Positions 6,944 through 14,248 of a stretch of 64,000 bases of DNA are shown here, one piece after another. Each line of letters starts with the position of its first letter. Position 1 is the stretch's first letter. A model generated the notes under the pieces. It did not search any database, had not been told where the DNA came from, and saw only the letters and a list, made by a program, of their open reading frames with translations. Both the position numbers and the translations under genes were made by a program. The DNA is from Mucilaginibacter sp. L294. GTDB lineage: Bacteria; Bacteroidota; Bacteroidia; Sphingobacteriales; Sphingobacteriaceae. Location of the stretch: NCBI RefSeq assembly GCF_001636615.1, contig NZ_LGEK01000019.1, positions 151,861-215,860 on the forward strand, written 5' to 3'.

Positions 6944-7522
6944 ATGAAGAAATATATATTAGCCGCTATCGCACTCATGTTTTCGGTACATGTTATGGCG
7001 CAAACCGGGTTAAAAAAGGGAGATACAGCCCCTTTATTTACAGCGAAAGATAATTCAGGGAAAACGATCGATCTGAAAGCATTGCTCAAGTCGAACAAAT
7101 CGGTTGTGTTGTTTTTTTACCGGGGGCAATGGTGCCCGTACTGTAATAAACAAATGCAGCATATTCAGGATTCATTACAGCTATTAACCGGCAAAAATGC
7201 TTACGTAATTGGTGTAACGCCCGAAACGGCTGAAAATATTGACAAAACCATCGTCAAAACAAAGGCCACATACCCTATTATACAGGATAAAGGTTACAGC
7301 ATTATGAAAAGTTATGGCGTAAACTATGTTATGGAGGATGCCACCGTTAGCAAGTACAAAGGCTATGGTATAGATATGACCAAAGCCAACGGTAATACCG
7401 ATAATGTTTTGCCTGTCCCGGCCACGTATGTAATAAACAGCGCGGGCAAAATAGCCTTTGTTCATTTTGATAAGGATTACAGCAAGCGCGCATCGGTAAA
7501 AGATATTTTGGCCGTGCTTTAA
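6944..7522 (+). CDS. Exported peroxiredoxin-like (AhpC/TSA) protein
   Basis: From ATG 6944 the protein has 192 residues with a clear signal peptide ending MAQ at residue 20. The upstream ATG at 6926 would add six residues before it and is less likely. The thioredoxin fold carries FFYRGQWCPYCNKQM with Cys64 and Cys67, and the later GVTPET and YPIIQDK segments fit the AhpC/TSA superfamily. It probably reduces peroxides or thiols in the periplasm. No ECF-like element was found in front of it, so its place in the neighbouring regulon is only positional. Confidence 0.85.
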   Translation: MKKYILAAIALMFSVHVMAQTGLKKGDTAPLFTAKDNSGKTIDLKALLKSNKSVVLFFYRGQWCPYCNKQMQHIQDSLQLLTGKNAYVIGVTPETAENIDKTIVKTKATYPIIQDKGYSIMKSYGVNYVMEDATVSKYKGYGIDMTKANGNTDNVLPVPATYVINSAGKIAFVHFDKDYSKRASVKDILAVL

Positions 7523-7547
7523 TAAAACGGCACTTATTTACTAATTT

Positions 7548-7583
7548 GCTCAGGGTTGTTTATGCGGCTCTGAGCTTTTTATT
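7548..7583 (+). terminator. Terminator after the peroxiredoxin gene
   Basis: GCTCAGGG (7548-7555) pairs with CTCTGAGC (7568-7575) through one G-U wobble, followed by a TTTTTATTT run. It ends only nine bases before the next ATG, so it may also work as an attenuator for the SUOX-like gene. Confidence 0.6.
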
Positions 7584-7591
7584 TAGCTACC

Positions 7592-8101
7592 ATGAAAAAA
7601 ATAATATTGTTTCTTTTACTATGCTCGGGTGCCGTAATGGCCCAGGAGAAAAACCAGCAAACGTTAAAATTTGCCATTACGGGCGATGTGGAGAAGGAAT
7701 CTGTCATCACGCTTGATTCGCTTAAGCAATATACCATCAGCCCTATTGGCGATATTAAGGTAACCGACCATACCGGCGCCTTTAAACACCAGGACGACCA
7801 GTTGAAAGGCATCTTACTGAAAGATGTTTTATCACAGACCAAATTCAAAACCAGCAGCCCAAAATTGCTGAGTCGCTTTTACTTTGTATGTACCGGTGCA
7901 GATGGCTATAAGGTGGTTTATTCATGGAACGAACTGTACAATACTAAAGTGGGAAACCATGTGTACATCATTATGGAAAAGAACGGCATCAAAGCCGACA
8001 AGATGCCCGAAAGCATGCAGATGACATCCGCCACCGATTTTAAAACCGGCCGCAGGTATTTGCATAATCTGGATAAAATAGTGGTGAGCCAGGTGCAATA
8101 A
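7592..8101 (+). CDS. Exported SUOX-fold (molybdopterin-binding domain-like) protein
   Basis: This 169-residue protein has a signal peptide ending VMAQ (residue 18). The rest resembles the oxidoreductase molybdopterin-binding fold: an opening beta segment with VITLDSLKQY, a central LLKDVL helix, then DGYKVVYSWNELYN and a final tyrosine-rich RRYLHNL strand. In small members of this fold the molybdenum-ligand Cys is often missing. Here the only candidate is Cys100 in FVCTGADGY, which is not in the usual ligand context, so catalysis is doubtful. It converges on modABC, which supports a molybdenum link. Confidence 0.65.
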   Translation: MKKIILFLLLCSGAVMAQEKNQQTLKFAITGDVEKESVITLDSLKQYTISPIGDIKVTDHTGAFKHQDDQLKGILLKDVLSQTKFKTSSPKLLSRFYFVCTGADGYKVVYSWNELYNTKVGNHVYIIMEKNGIKADKMPESMQMTSATDFKTGRRYLHNLDKIVVSQVQ

Positions 8102-8110
8102 TCCCCACCA

Positions 8111-8196
8111 CGTCATTGCGAGGTACGAAGCAATCTTCGATAGATAAGTCGGTTACAAGCAAGTCGAAGATTGCCCCGCTATCGCTCGCAATGACG
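8111..8196. repeat. Interspersed inverted repeat, family B, copy 2
   Basis: CGTCATTGCGAG (8111-8122) is mirrored by CTCGCAATGACG (8185-8196), with GCAATCTTCGA and TCGAAGATTGC also paired. It fills the gap between the convergent SUOX-like and modC genes and could act as a bidirectional transcription stop. Confidence 0.8.
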
Positions 8197-8198
8197 AT

Positions 8199-8816
8199 TT
8201 AGAATATCTCCAATTCATCCCCGCTAACCCCATCCAGTTCCTGCGGGTTATGGCTTACAATTAGCGTGGTTGCGCCAAGTTTGGTAAACAGCACTTGCAG
8301 GTCTGCAATCAATGCCGATTTCATTTTAAGATCCAGCGCAGAAAACGGCTCATCCATTAAAAGTAATTTTGGTTTGATGGCCAGCGCACGCATAATGGCC
8401 AACCTTTGCTGCTGCCCGCCGGAAAGGTGACCGGGCCTGTGGTCCGCGAATGTATCCAGTCCGCCGATATGTAGTAGTCGGTTTATCCATTCAGCATCAT
8501 CAGTGGCATATTCCAAATGCTGCTTAACCGTCATGTTTGGGAACAGGGCGTAATCCTGGAAAACAAAACCAACGCGGCGCTGCTGCGGCGAAAGGTTGAT
8601 TTTTTGTGCGGCATCAAACCAGGTTATGCTGTTTGTTTTAATGATCCCGCTATCAGGCGTAATCAACCCCGCTATCATTTTCAGGAAGGTAGTTTTCCCC
8701 GCGCCGGATGGGCCTGTGATGCGCGTGATACCTCCCGGTAAAAAATCCTTTTTTATCCGCAGTACTTGCAAGCCGTTGTAGGCTTTTAGTTTTTTCTCAA
8801 TATTAACGGCTATCAT
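8199..8816 (-). CDS. modC: Molybdate ABC transporter ATP-binding protein, short form
   Basis: This 205-residue ABC ATPase has Walker A GPSGAGKTT (about 35-43), a Q-loop in FVFQDYALFPNMTV, the signature LSGGQQQR (131-138), Walker B LLLMDEP and a switch His in IVSHNP. E. coli ModC is about 350 residues because of a C-terminal TOBE/molybdate-binding domain, and that part is absent here. The start overlaps the end of modB by four bases. It energises molybdate uptake, which fits the molybdoenzyme genes within 5 kb. Confidence 0.85.
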   Translation of the reverse strand: MIAVNIEKKLKAYNGLQVLRIKKDFLPGGITRITGPSGAGKTTFLKMIAGLITPDSGIIKTNSITWFDAAQKINLSPQQRRVGFVFQDYALFPNMTVKQHLEYATDDAEWINRLLHIGGLDTFADHRPGHLSGGQQQRLAIMRALAIKPKLLLMDEPFSALDLKMKSALIADLQVLFTKLGATTLIVSHNPQELDGVSGDELEIF

Positions 8817-9484
8817 TCTAAAGGGCTTTTTGCCTGGTATTTGTTATAAATAAACACGCTTAACACCATCACAAACGTTGTGGCGAACAGGATAAGCGAA
8901 TAGTTATTGGCTGCCGCGTAATCCCGCTGCTCAACCGAATCGTAAACCGCAATGGATGCTACACGGGTAACGCCGGGGATGTTGCCGCCTATCATCAGCA
9001 CCACGCCAAATTCGCCAAGTGTGTGGGCAAAAGTAAGCACCACTGCTGTGAGTAATGACGGCTTGATGTTGGGCAGTAACACATGCCAAAAGGTTTGCCA
9101 TGGTGTTTTACCCAAAGTGTATGATGCCTGAGAAAGTGATGCTGGCAACTGCTGAAATGCCGATTTAACCGGGCTGATCATAAAAGGCATGCTATAGATA
9201 ATTGATGCTAAAACCAGGCCTTTAAACGAAAATACGAATTGCACATTAAACGTTTGCTGCAGCCAGAGCCCTAATCCATGTTGCGGACTAAACGCCAGCA
9301 GTAAATAAAACCCTAATACCGATGGCGGCAATACCAACGGCATGGTAATAATAGCCTCGATAATGATTTTTACTAACGACCTTTTCTTGGATAACCACCA
9401 AGCCAGCGGCAAGCCAACCAGCAGCAATATCAGCGTAGTGATAGCCGCTAATTTCAGGGTGAGCCAAATTGGTGAAAGATCCAT
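8813..9484 (-). CDS. modB: Molybdate ABC transporter permease
   Basis: This 223-residue integral membrane protein has five to six membrane segments. The EAA-type cytoplasmic loop is visible in SQASYTLGKTPWQTFWHVLLPNIKPSLLTA, and HTLGEFGVVLMIGGNIPGVTR near the C-terminus is typical of ModB. The end of modA abuts its start (9485/9484) and modC overlaps its end, so the three form one operon in the order modA, modB, modC. Confidence 0.92.
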   Translation of the reverse strand: MDLSPIWLTLKLAAITTLILLLVGLPLAWWLSKKRSLVKIIIEAIITMPLVLPPSVLGFYLLLAFSPQHGLGLWLQQTFNVQFVFSFKGLVLASIIYSMPFMISPVKSAFQQLPASLSQASYTLGKTPWQTFWHVLLPNIKPSLLTAVVLTFAHTLGEFGVVLMIGGNIPGVTRVASIAVYDSVEQRDYAAANNYSLILFATTFVMVLSVFIYNKYQAKSPLE

Positions 9485-10249
9485 TTAATTAGTGTGGTAG
9501 CCGTAGGCTTTAAAGATGGTTTTGGCCGCAGGGCTTAAAATATATCGGTAAAACTTTTCGGCAGCAGCGTTTGCTTTGGCGTGTTTTAATAATACCATGG
9601 CCTGTTCTATGGGCATGTAAGTTTTATCGTCTATCGGTTTAAAATATAACTTTGGTTTCCGGGTATCATCCTTTATAAGCGATAGCGTGGTGAACCCGGC
9701 CTGCACAACACCGGTAGTTATATAAGTATTTACCTGGGTAATGCTTTCGCCGAATACGATCTTATTCTTCACTTTTTCATAAATACCTGTTTTGGCAAGC
9801 GCCTGTTGTGCGGCTTTGCCATACGGTGCAATGGCCGGGTTGCCAATCGCTATTTTTTGAACGGTAGTGCCCTGCAAAAGCTTGTCCCAATGGGCAAGAT
9901 CGAGGTTTTGGGTGCTACAGATGATGAGCACCCCCTGCGCATACACAACGGATGGCTTTATAGTAAACCCATCCTGCTGCAAGGATTGCGGGAAATCCTT
10001 GTCGGCCGATAAGAACACATCAAAAGGCGCCCCATTGCGGATCTGGGTACTCAGGTTGCCCGATGCCCCCGATATTACGTCTATACTTACGCCTGTGCGG
10101 GTTTTGAAATCTTTTTTCAGGTCTTTCATCACGGGTTGCAGATTGGCCGCTATTGCCACGGTTACGGTTTGTGCGTTTACCGCAAAGGATAACGCGCAAA
10201 TGATAGCAAGCAGCGAAAACGTTTTAGTGAATAGTTTGGTCATCCTCAT
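9485..10249 (-). CDS. modA: Molybdate ABC transporter periplasmic binding protein
   Basis: This 254-residue protein has a signal peptide ending VNAQ near residue 27. The mature protein begins VTVAIAANLQPVMKDL and continues with GASGNLSTQIRNGAPFDVFLSAD, the ModA family pattern whose Ser residues bind the oxyanion. IGNPAIAPYGKAAQQAL is also typical. It is first in the modABC operon. The 130 bases upstream, shared with the divergent GH5 gene, hold only a weak interrupted palindrome. Confidence 0.92.
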   Translation of the reverse strand: MRMTKLFTKTFSLLAIICALSFAVNAQTVTVAIAANLQPVMKDLKKDFKTRTGVSIDVISGASGNLSTQIRNGAPFDVFLSADKDFPQSLQQDGFTIKPSVVYAQGVLIICSTQNLDLAHWDKLLQGTTVQKIAIGNPAIAPYGKAAQQALAKTGIYEKVKNKIVFGESITQVNTYITTGVVQAGFTTLSLIKDDTRKPKLYFKPIDDKTYMPIEQAMVLLKHAKANAAAEKFYRYILSPAAKTIFKAYGYHTN

Positions 10250-10318
10250 AGTGTTGTTTCACAAAATACGTAATATTGGCATATAGGTACAAATGCTAAA
10301 TGATAATAGAATATCAGT

Positions 10319-10326
10319 TACATTTG
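10319..10326 (+). promoter_or_regulatory. Bacteroidota -7 element before the GH5 gene
   Basis: TACATTTG matches TAnnTTTG exactly, about 54 bases before the ATG at 10380. No clear -33 TTTG is seen at the ideal spacing. Confidence 0.5.
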
Positions 10327-10379
10327 TTTAAAGCGCATGCCAATTGGCGCATAAACCAAACATCTCTTCAACTAAATAA

Positions 10380-11612
10380 ATGAAAAAACTCATCACCACC
10401 GTGCTGCTTTTGGCTGTAGTTATCTTTATAGCAACCGCGCAGGCACCCAAATTTATTACTGTAAAAGGCAAGGAAATTATTGGTGCCAATGGCAAGCCGT
10501 TCCTGATCCGCGGTACAAACCTGGGCAACTGGCTGGTGCCTGAAGGATACATGTTTAAGTTTAAAGCAGTGAACTCGCAGCGCCTGATAAATGAAGCCCT
10601 TACCGAACTGGTTGGCCCCGAAGAGATGAAGCTGTTTTGGCGCACCTTTCAGGATACCTATATTACCGAGGCTGATATCAAATTCCTGAAGGCATCGGGT
10701 ATGAACTCTATCCGCATACCCTTTAACTATAAACTTTTTACGTATGAGGATTATATGGGCCAGAACAACCCAAACCGGGGTTTCCAACTGCTGGATAGGG
10801 TGATAGGCTGGTGTAAAAAAGCAAAACTGTATGTGATACTGGATATGCATTGCGCACCCGGCGGCCAAACCGGCGATAATATTGATGATGGTAACGGATA
10901 TCCGTTCCTGTTCACCAGTGTGGCAAGCCGTAAGTTAACGTCGGATATCTGGCGTAAAATTGCCGATCACTATAAAAACGAACCTACTGTAATGGGATAT
11001 GATCTGCTGAATGAGCCCATTGCGCATTATTTTGATGTAAAGGCCATCAACCCGCATTTAGAGCCAACCTTTAAAGAGATAACTGCCGCAGTACGTTCGG
11101 TTGATAAAAAGCACATCGTATTTATTGGCGGCGCCCAGTGGGACAGCAACTTTAAAGTGTTCGGCAAGCCGTTTGACAGTAAAAGCGTTTACACCTTCCA
11201 CAAATACTGGACAGAGGTTAAACAGGATGTGATACAGGAATACATAGACTACCGCGATAAATACAACGTGCCCATCTACGTTGGCGAAACCGGCGAAAAT
11301 ACGGACGAGTGGGTTAAAAACTTCAAGGTGCTTTGCGAAAAGAACAACATCGGCTGGCATTACTGGCCATACAAAAAGCTCGATAACCTGAAAGGCATCA
11401 CCAGTTTTAATGAGCCCGAGGGTTATGATGAGATCATCGCCTACACCGAGAAACCACGCGGCAGTTTCGAAGAGATCCGCAAGGCAGCCCCTGCCGACAG
11501 GGAAAAAATTAAGAAGGCCCTTTGGGAATTTTTAGAGAACAGCAGGTTTGCCAACTGCATCCCTAATAAGGGATATATTGAAGCATTGGGGTTGAAAGTG
11601 CCGACGAAGTAA
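10380..11612 (+). CDS. Glycoside hydrolase family 5 enzyme (secreted)
   Basis: This 410-residue protein has a signal peptide (about 1-20). The TIM-barrel signatures of GH5 are in order: IRGTNLGNWL, MNSIRIPFNY, VILDMHCAPGG, GYDLLNEPI with the acid/base Glu212, YTFHKYW, and PIYVGETGEN with the nucleophile Glu303. The family cleaves beta-glucans, beta-mannans and related glycans; the substrate is not readable here. No carbohydrate-binding module or TonB-dependent receptor lies beside it, so it is not in a typical polysaccharide utilisation locus. Confidence 0.9.
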   Translation: MKKLITTVLLLAVVIFIATAQAPKFITVKGKEIIGANGKPFLIRGTNLGNWLVPEGYMFKFKAVNSQRLINEALTELVGPEEMKLFWRTFQDTYITEADIKFLKASGMNSIRIPFNYKLFTYEDYMGQNNPNRGFQLLDRVIGWCKKAKLYVILDMHCAPGGQTGDNIDDGNGYPFLFTSVASRKLTSDIWRKIADHYKNEPTVMGYDLLNEPIAHYFDVKAINPHLEPTFKEITAAVRSVDKKHIVFIGGAQWDSNFKVFGKPFDSKSVYTFHKYWTEVKQDVIQEYIDYRDKYNVPIYVGETGENTDEWVKNFKVLCEKNNIGWHYWPYKKLDNLKGITSFNEPEGYDEIIAYTEKPRGSFEEIRKAAPADREKIKKALWEFLENSRFANCIPNKGYIEALGLKVPTK

Positions 11613-11636
11613 ATAAGCCTACTAATATGTCATTTC

Positions 11637-11757
11637 GAACGAACAAGGGCTTGGCTGTGAAAGGCGTGAGGATAAATCTTTTACACTTCGCATCCAAACA
11701 TGCAATGCGGCCTGTTCGCTATAAAAGATTTCTCCTCGTACCTCGTTCGAAATGACA
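11637..11757. repeat. Interspersed inverted repeat, family A, copy 2
   Basis: ATGTCATTTCGAAC at the left and GTTCGAAATGACA at the right are mirrored. The inner AAAGATTTCTCCTCGTACCTCG is the same as in copy 1. It lies between the convergent GH5 and small membrane protein genes. Confidence 0.8.
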
Positions 11758-11780
11758 AGGTTTGAATAAGGCGTGATATA

Positions 11781-11811
11781 AAAAAGCTCTCAGGGTTTCT
11801 GAGAGCTTTTT
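11781..11811. terminator. Bidirectional terminator between convergent genes
   Basis: A 13-bp perfect stem joins AAAAAGCTCTCAG (11781-11793) and CTGAGAGCTTTTT (11799-11811) around a 5-base loop. A and T runs on both sides let it work on either strand. It contains the stop codon of the minus-strand gene. Confidence 0.85.
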
Positions 11812-11975
11812 ACTTCTTTTATCAGCTTTATTTTTAGGGTGATAATTACTCCTCCAATAAATGCGCCGGCTAAAACATATTCATATCGGGCATGCTCAAA
11901 GCCTGTGTATATGCATATTAAACACAGAAATATGGCTACGTTATAAAAAACGTTAAGCGCAACCTTTTTGCCCAT
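11790..11975 (-). CDS. Small two-segment membrane protein
   Basis: From ATG 11975 this is a 61-residue protein with two hydrophobic segments (ALNVFYNVAIFLCLICIYTGF and YVLAGAFIGGVIITLKI) and a basic tail. I chose this start because it lies one base after the rhodanese stop codon (TAA-T-ATG). The earlier ATG at 12002 would overlap that gene. It resembles small uncharacterised membrane proteins common in Sphingobacteriaceae (possibly DUF6358, from memory). Its function is unknown. Confidence 0.7.
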   Translation of the reverse strand: MGKKVALNVFYNVAIFLCLICIYTGFEHARYEYVLAGAFIGGVIITLKIKLIKEVKSSQKP

Positions 11976-11976
11976 A

Positions 11977-12291
11977 TTAGTAAACGTTAAGTTCGGGGTC
12001 AATTTCTGCTTTCCAGGCTAATATACCGCCCTGCAGGTTGCTTAGGTTGGTATAACCTTTGCCCTCTAATTGCATAATAGCAGCCGCGCTGCGTTTGCCA
12101 CTGCGGCACATTACCACAACAGGTTTATCATGCGATATTTTTTCGGCTTCAATTAAAATGCCGCCTAATGGGATATGCTGCCCGCCTATATTTGATGTTT
12201 CGTATTCAAAATCTTCCCGAACATCTATCAGTTGAAAATCTTCGCCTTTATCTAACTTTTCTTTAAGTTCCTGTACGCTTATTTCTTTCAT
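11977..12291 (-). CDS. Single-domain rhodanese-like protein
   Basis: From ATG 12291 the product is 104 residues: MKEISVQELKEKL, then FQLIDVRED, GGQHIPLG, and the active-site loop MCRSGKRSA with Cys62. This is the usual layout of small sulfurtransferases that carry persulfide sulfur. An upstream ATG at 12357 would add 22 residues without rhodanese features, so the shorter form is preferred. It is cotranscribed with the small membrane protein. Confidence 0.85.
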   Translation of the reverse strand: MKEISVQELKEKLDKGEDFQLIDVREDFEYETSNIGGQHIPLGGILIEAEKISHDKPVVVMCRSGKRSAAAIMQLEGKGYTNLSNLQGGILAWKAEIDPELNVY

Positions 12292-12412
12292 CTTAATGTA
12301 TTTATAGGCCAAAGGTATGTTTTTCTGTATTAAATATTTACGTATAATCTGTAACAAACAGTAGCTAAGTGCGTTTTATGTAAATAAGTGTAAATTATTA
12401 CATCATAACTTC

Positions 12413-13531
12413 ATGAAGAAAGTAACCAGGTTTTTTTGGTTCTGTTCCGGTGCACACGTGGACACGCTGAAAAAATACCCTATAGAACATAATAAATATG
12501 TGGGCATAGGTGCCACCATATTTTTCACGGCCTTATTCGCATCATTATCCGGCGGTTACGCCATGTACTTCGTTTTCAGCGGGAATGCATTCGCGGTTGG
12601 GTTTGCCATACTTTTTGGGTTGATATGGGGCACCGCCATATTCAACATGGACAGGTACATCGTATCCAGCATTAACAAAGAGGGCAGCATGAACCAGCAG
12701 ATCTTACAGGCCACGCCCCGTATTTTACTGGCTATTATGATAGGGGTGGTGATATCCCGCCCGCTGGAGCTGAAGATATTTGATAAAGAGATCCGCACCA
12801 AGCTGAAAACAGCCTACCTCAAAGGTCAGCACAGTAAAATAGATACCCTGCAAAAAACCTATCAGCAAAAGTACGGGCAGGAGCTTGTTAAAAACACCGA
12901 CCTGAAGAAAGAAAAAGATTCATTAGAGCGTGATATCAACCGCTCTCGTTACGAGTTGAACCAGGAGGTTTTTGGCGATAAAACAAACCAAACATCCGGT
13001 ATAACCGGCTATGGTACTTACGCCAAGCAAAAGGCACAGGTGCTGCAGGAGAAGGAGGACAGGTTAAAAACCGTTACCGAAAACCTGGGGCAGATGGATC
13101 AGTACCTTAGTCAGCGTAAAGACTATGAAGGGCTTAATGCAACCCGCCTGTTCAGCGAAAAGCAACTGGACAGCCTATCTAATGTAGCCGGCTTTGCCGA
13201 CCGTAACTGGGCGTTGGGGCAGCTGTCATACAATGTTGATGGCTCGCGCGATTTGGATACCTATATGGCTATCTCATTTATTGGCTACCTTTTTATATTG
13301 TTTGAGTGTTTGCCGGTTTTTGTAAAGCTGATGTCGCCCAAGGGGCCGTATGATACCGCATTGGCTAAGATAAGCGAAGCCAATATCCACTTTGCCGATA
13401 AAGATAAAGACCGGGAGATTGCCGTTACCGATAACACCTACGACCATAATCTTGAGGCCGATATAGCCCGGCGAAAGCAGATCATCACCGCCCAGTCGGA
13501 ATATGACCTGGGCAGGCATAGCTATGATTGA
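12413..13531 (+). CDS. DUF4407 membrane protein
   Basis: This 372-residue protein has three N-terminal membrane segments (about 35-52, 58-78 and 95-115), with a FNMDRYIVSSINKEG loop between the second and third. A long charged coiled coil (about 125-240) follows, then a fourth membrane segment (AISFIGYLFILFECLPVFVKLM, near 285-305) and a charged tail. This is the DUF4407 architecture. Its role is unknown. It is monocistronic as far as can be seen, with an MNT/HEPN pair just downstream. Confidence 0.8.
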   Translation: MKKVTRFFWFCSGAHVDTLKKYPIEHNKYVGIGATIFFTALFASLSGGYAMYFVFSGNAFAVGFAILFGLIWGTAIFNMDRYIVSSINKEGSMNQQILQATPRILLAIMIGVVISRPLELKIFDKEIRTKLKTAYLKGQHSKIDTLQKTYQQKYGQELVKNTDLKKEKDSLERDINRSRYELNQEVFGDKTNQTSGITGYGTYAKQKAQVLQEKEDRLKTVTENLGQMDQYLSQRKDYEGLNATRLFSEKQLDSLSNVAGFADRNWALGQLSYNVDGSRDLDTYMAISFIGYLFILFECLPVFVKLMSPKGPYDTALAKISEANIHFADKDKDREIAVTDNTYDHNLEADIARRKQIITAQSEYDLGRHSYD

Positions 13532-13555
13532 TAAATAGATTAGTTATATTTGGAT

Positions 13556-13849
13556 ATGCGGTTATCGGCCAGCGACATAAAAACAGTAAAAGAATATTTT
13601 CAGGGTCAGCCTGTTTTAAAGGCTTACCTGTTTGGGTCGTACTCAAGAGATCAAGCCGATAATAAAAGCGATGTTGACATATTAGTGGACCTTGATTACT
13701 CTAAGCATATTGGGCTTGGTTTTGTAAAAATGCAGGAAGACCTGGAAGAAATACTACACAAGCACATCGACCTGGTTTCCTCAAATGCGGTTTCTGTTCA
13801 TCTAAAACCTTTTATTGAAAAGGATAGCATGTTGATATATGAGAGGTAA
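13556..13849 (+). CDS. MNT-type nucleotidyltransferase antitoxin (MntA-like)
   Basis: This roughly 97-residue protein carries GSYSRDQADNKSDVD, a perfect GS-x10-DxD motif of minimal nucleotidyltransferases, at about residues 25-39. A third acidic position is likely at HIDLVSS. In studied MntA-HepT pairs the enzyme AMPylates a Tyr in the HEPN toxin and silences it. ATG 13556 is preferred; a TTG at 13550 would add two residues. The HEPN gene begins at this gene's 3' end. No other toxin-antitoxin or defence gene is nearby. Confidence 0.85.
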   Translation: MRLSASDIKTVKEYFQGQPVLKAYLFGSYSRDQADNKSDVDILVDLDYSKHIGLGFVKMQEDLEEILHKHIDLVSSNAVSVHLKPFIEKDSMLIYER

Positions 13850-13948
13850 ATTGGTGATCGCCAAAGGCTGCTTCATATTTTAGATGCGATAAATGAAATA
13901 CAATCGTACACCGAAAATACCGATATTAAATCTTTTCTTGAAAACTCC

Positions 13949-14185
13949 ATGATGAGATTTGCTTGTGTAAAGCAAATAGAAATAATTGGAGAGGCCGCAA
14001 ATTTTATCACCACAGAAAATAAAGAATTATTTACAGATACAGAATGGCGGCAAATAGTAGGAATGCGCCATGTACTTGTACACGAATATTTTGGTATAGA
14101 TTTTAACTTAATATGGCAGGTAATTATTGGTGATTTGCCCAACCTGAAAGAGAAAATATCAACTGTACTTTTAAAGCCTTTGTAA
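13949..14185 (+). CDS. HEPN toxin (HepT/DUF86), N-terminus displaced by a frameshift
   Basis: The catalytic motif R-x4-H-x-Y is intact (RHVLVHEYF), as is the helical QIEIIGEAANFI segment. Homology-like sequence continues upstream in the same frame from 13850 (GDRQRLLHILDAINEI) right after the antitoxin stop, but no ATG, GTG or TTG lies in that frame before 13949. The natural start would be ATG 13839 in another frame (MRGKL), joining after one extra G near 13852-13854. The gene is therefore either inactivated by a 1-base deletion, started at a rare ATT (13850), shortened to 78 residues from ATG 13949, or misread in the assembly. Confidence 0.7.
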   Translation: MMRFACVKQIEIIGEAANFITTENKELFTDTEWRQIVGMRHVLVHEYFGIDFNLIWQVIIGDLPNLKEKISTVLLKPL

Positions 14186-14248
14186 TAAAATTAATAGATT
14201 ACAGTTTCTTTTTTATTGGTAATTTCATCACCTGAATCAATCACCCCA

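Noticed and set aside
10267..10290. Possible ModE-like operator between modA and the GH5 gene (TACGTAATAT and ATATAGGTAC)
   Set aside because: The two halves match only with a one-base shift, and no modE gene is in the window. The likeness is no better than expected in AT-rich DNA.
10368..10868. 166-codon minus-strand frame opposite the GH5 gene
   Set aside because: It is fully antisense to a gene with a signal peptide and catalytic motifs, and has no recognisable domain.
12291..12357. Longer N-terminus of the rhodanese protein
   Set aside because: The extra residues are not part of the rhodanese fold, and the family usually starts at the MKEIS-type segment.
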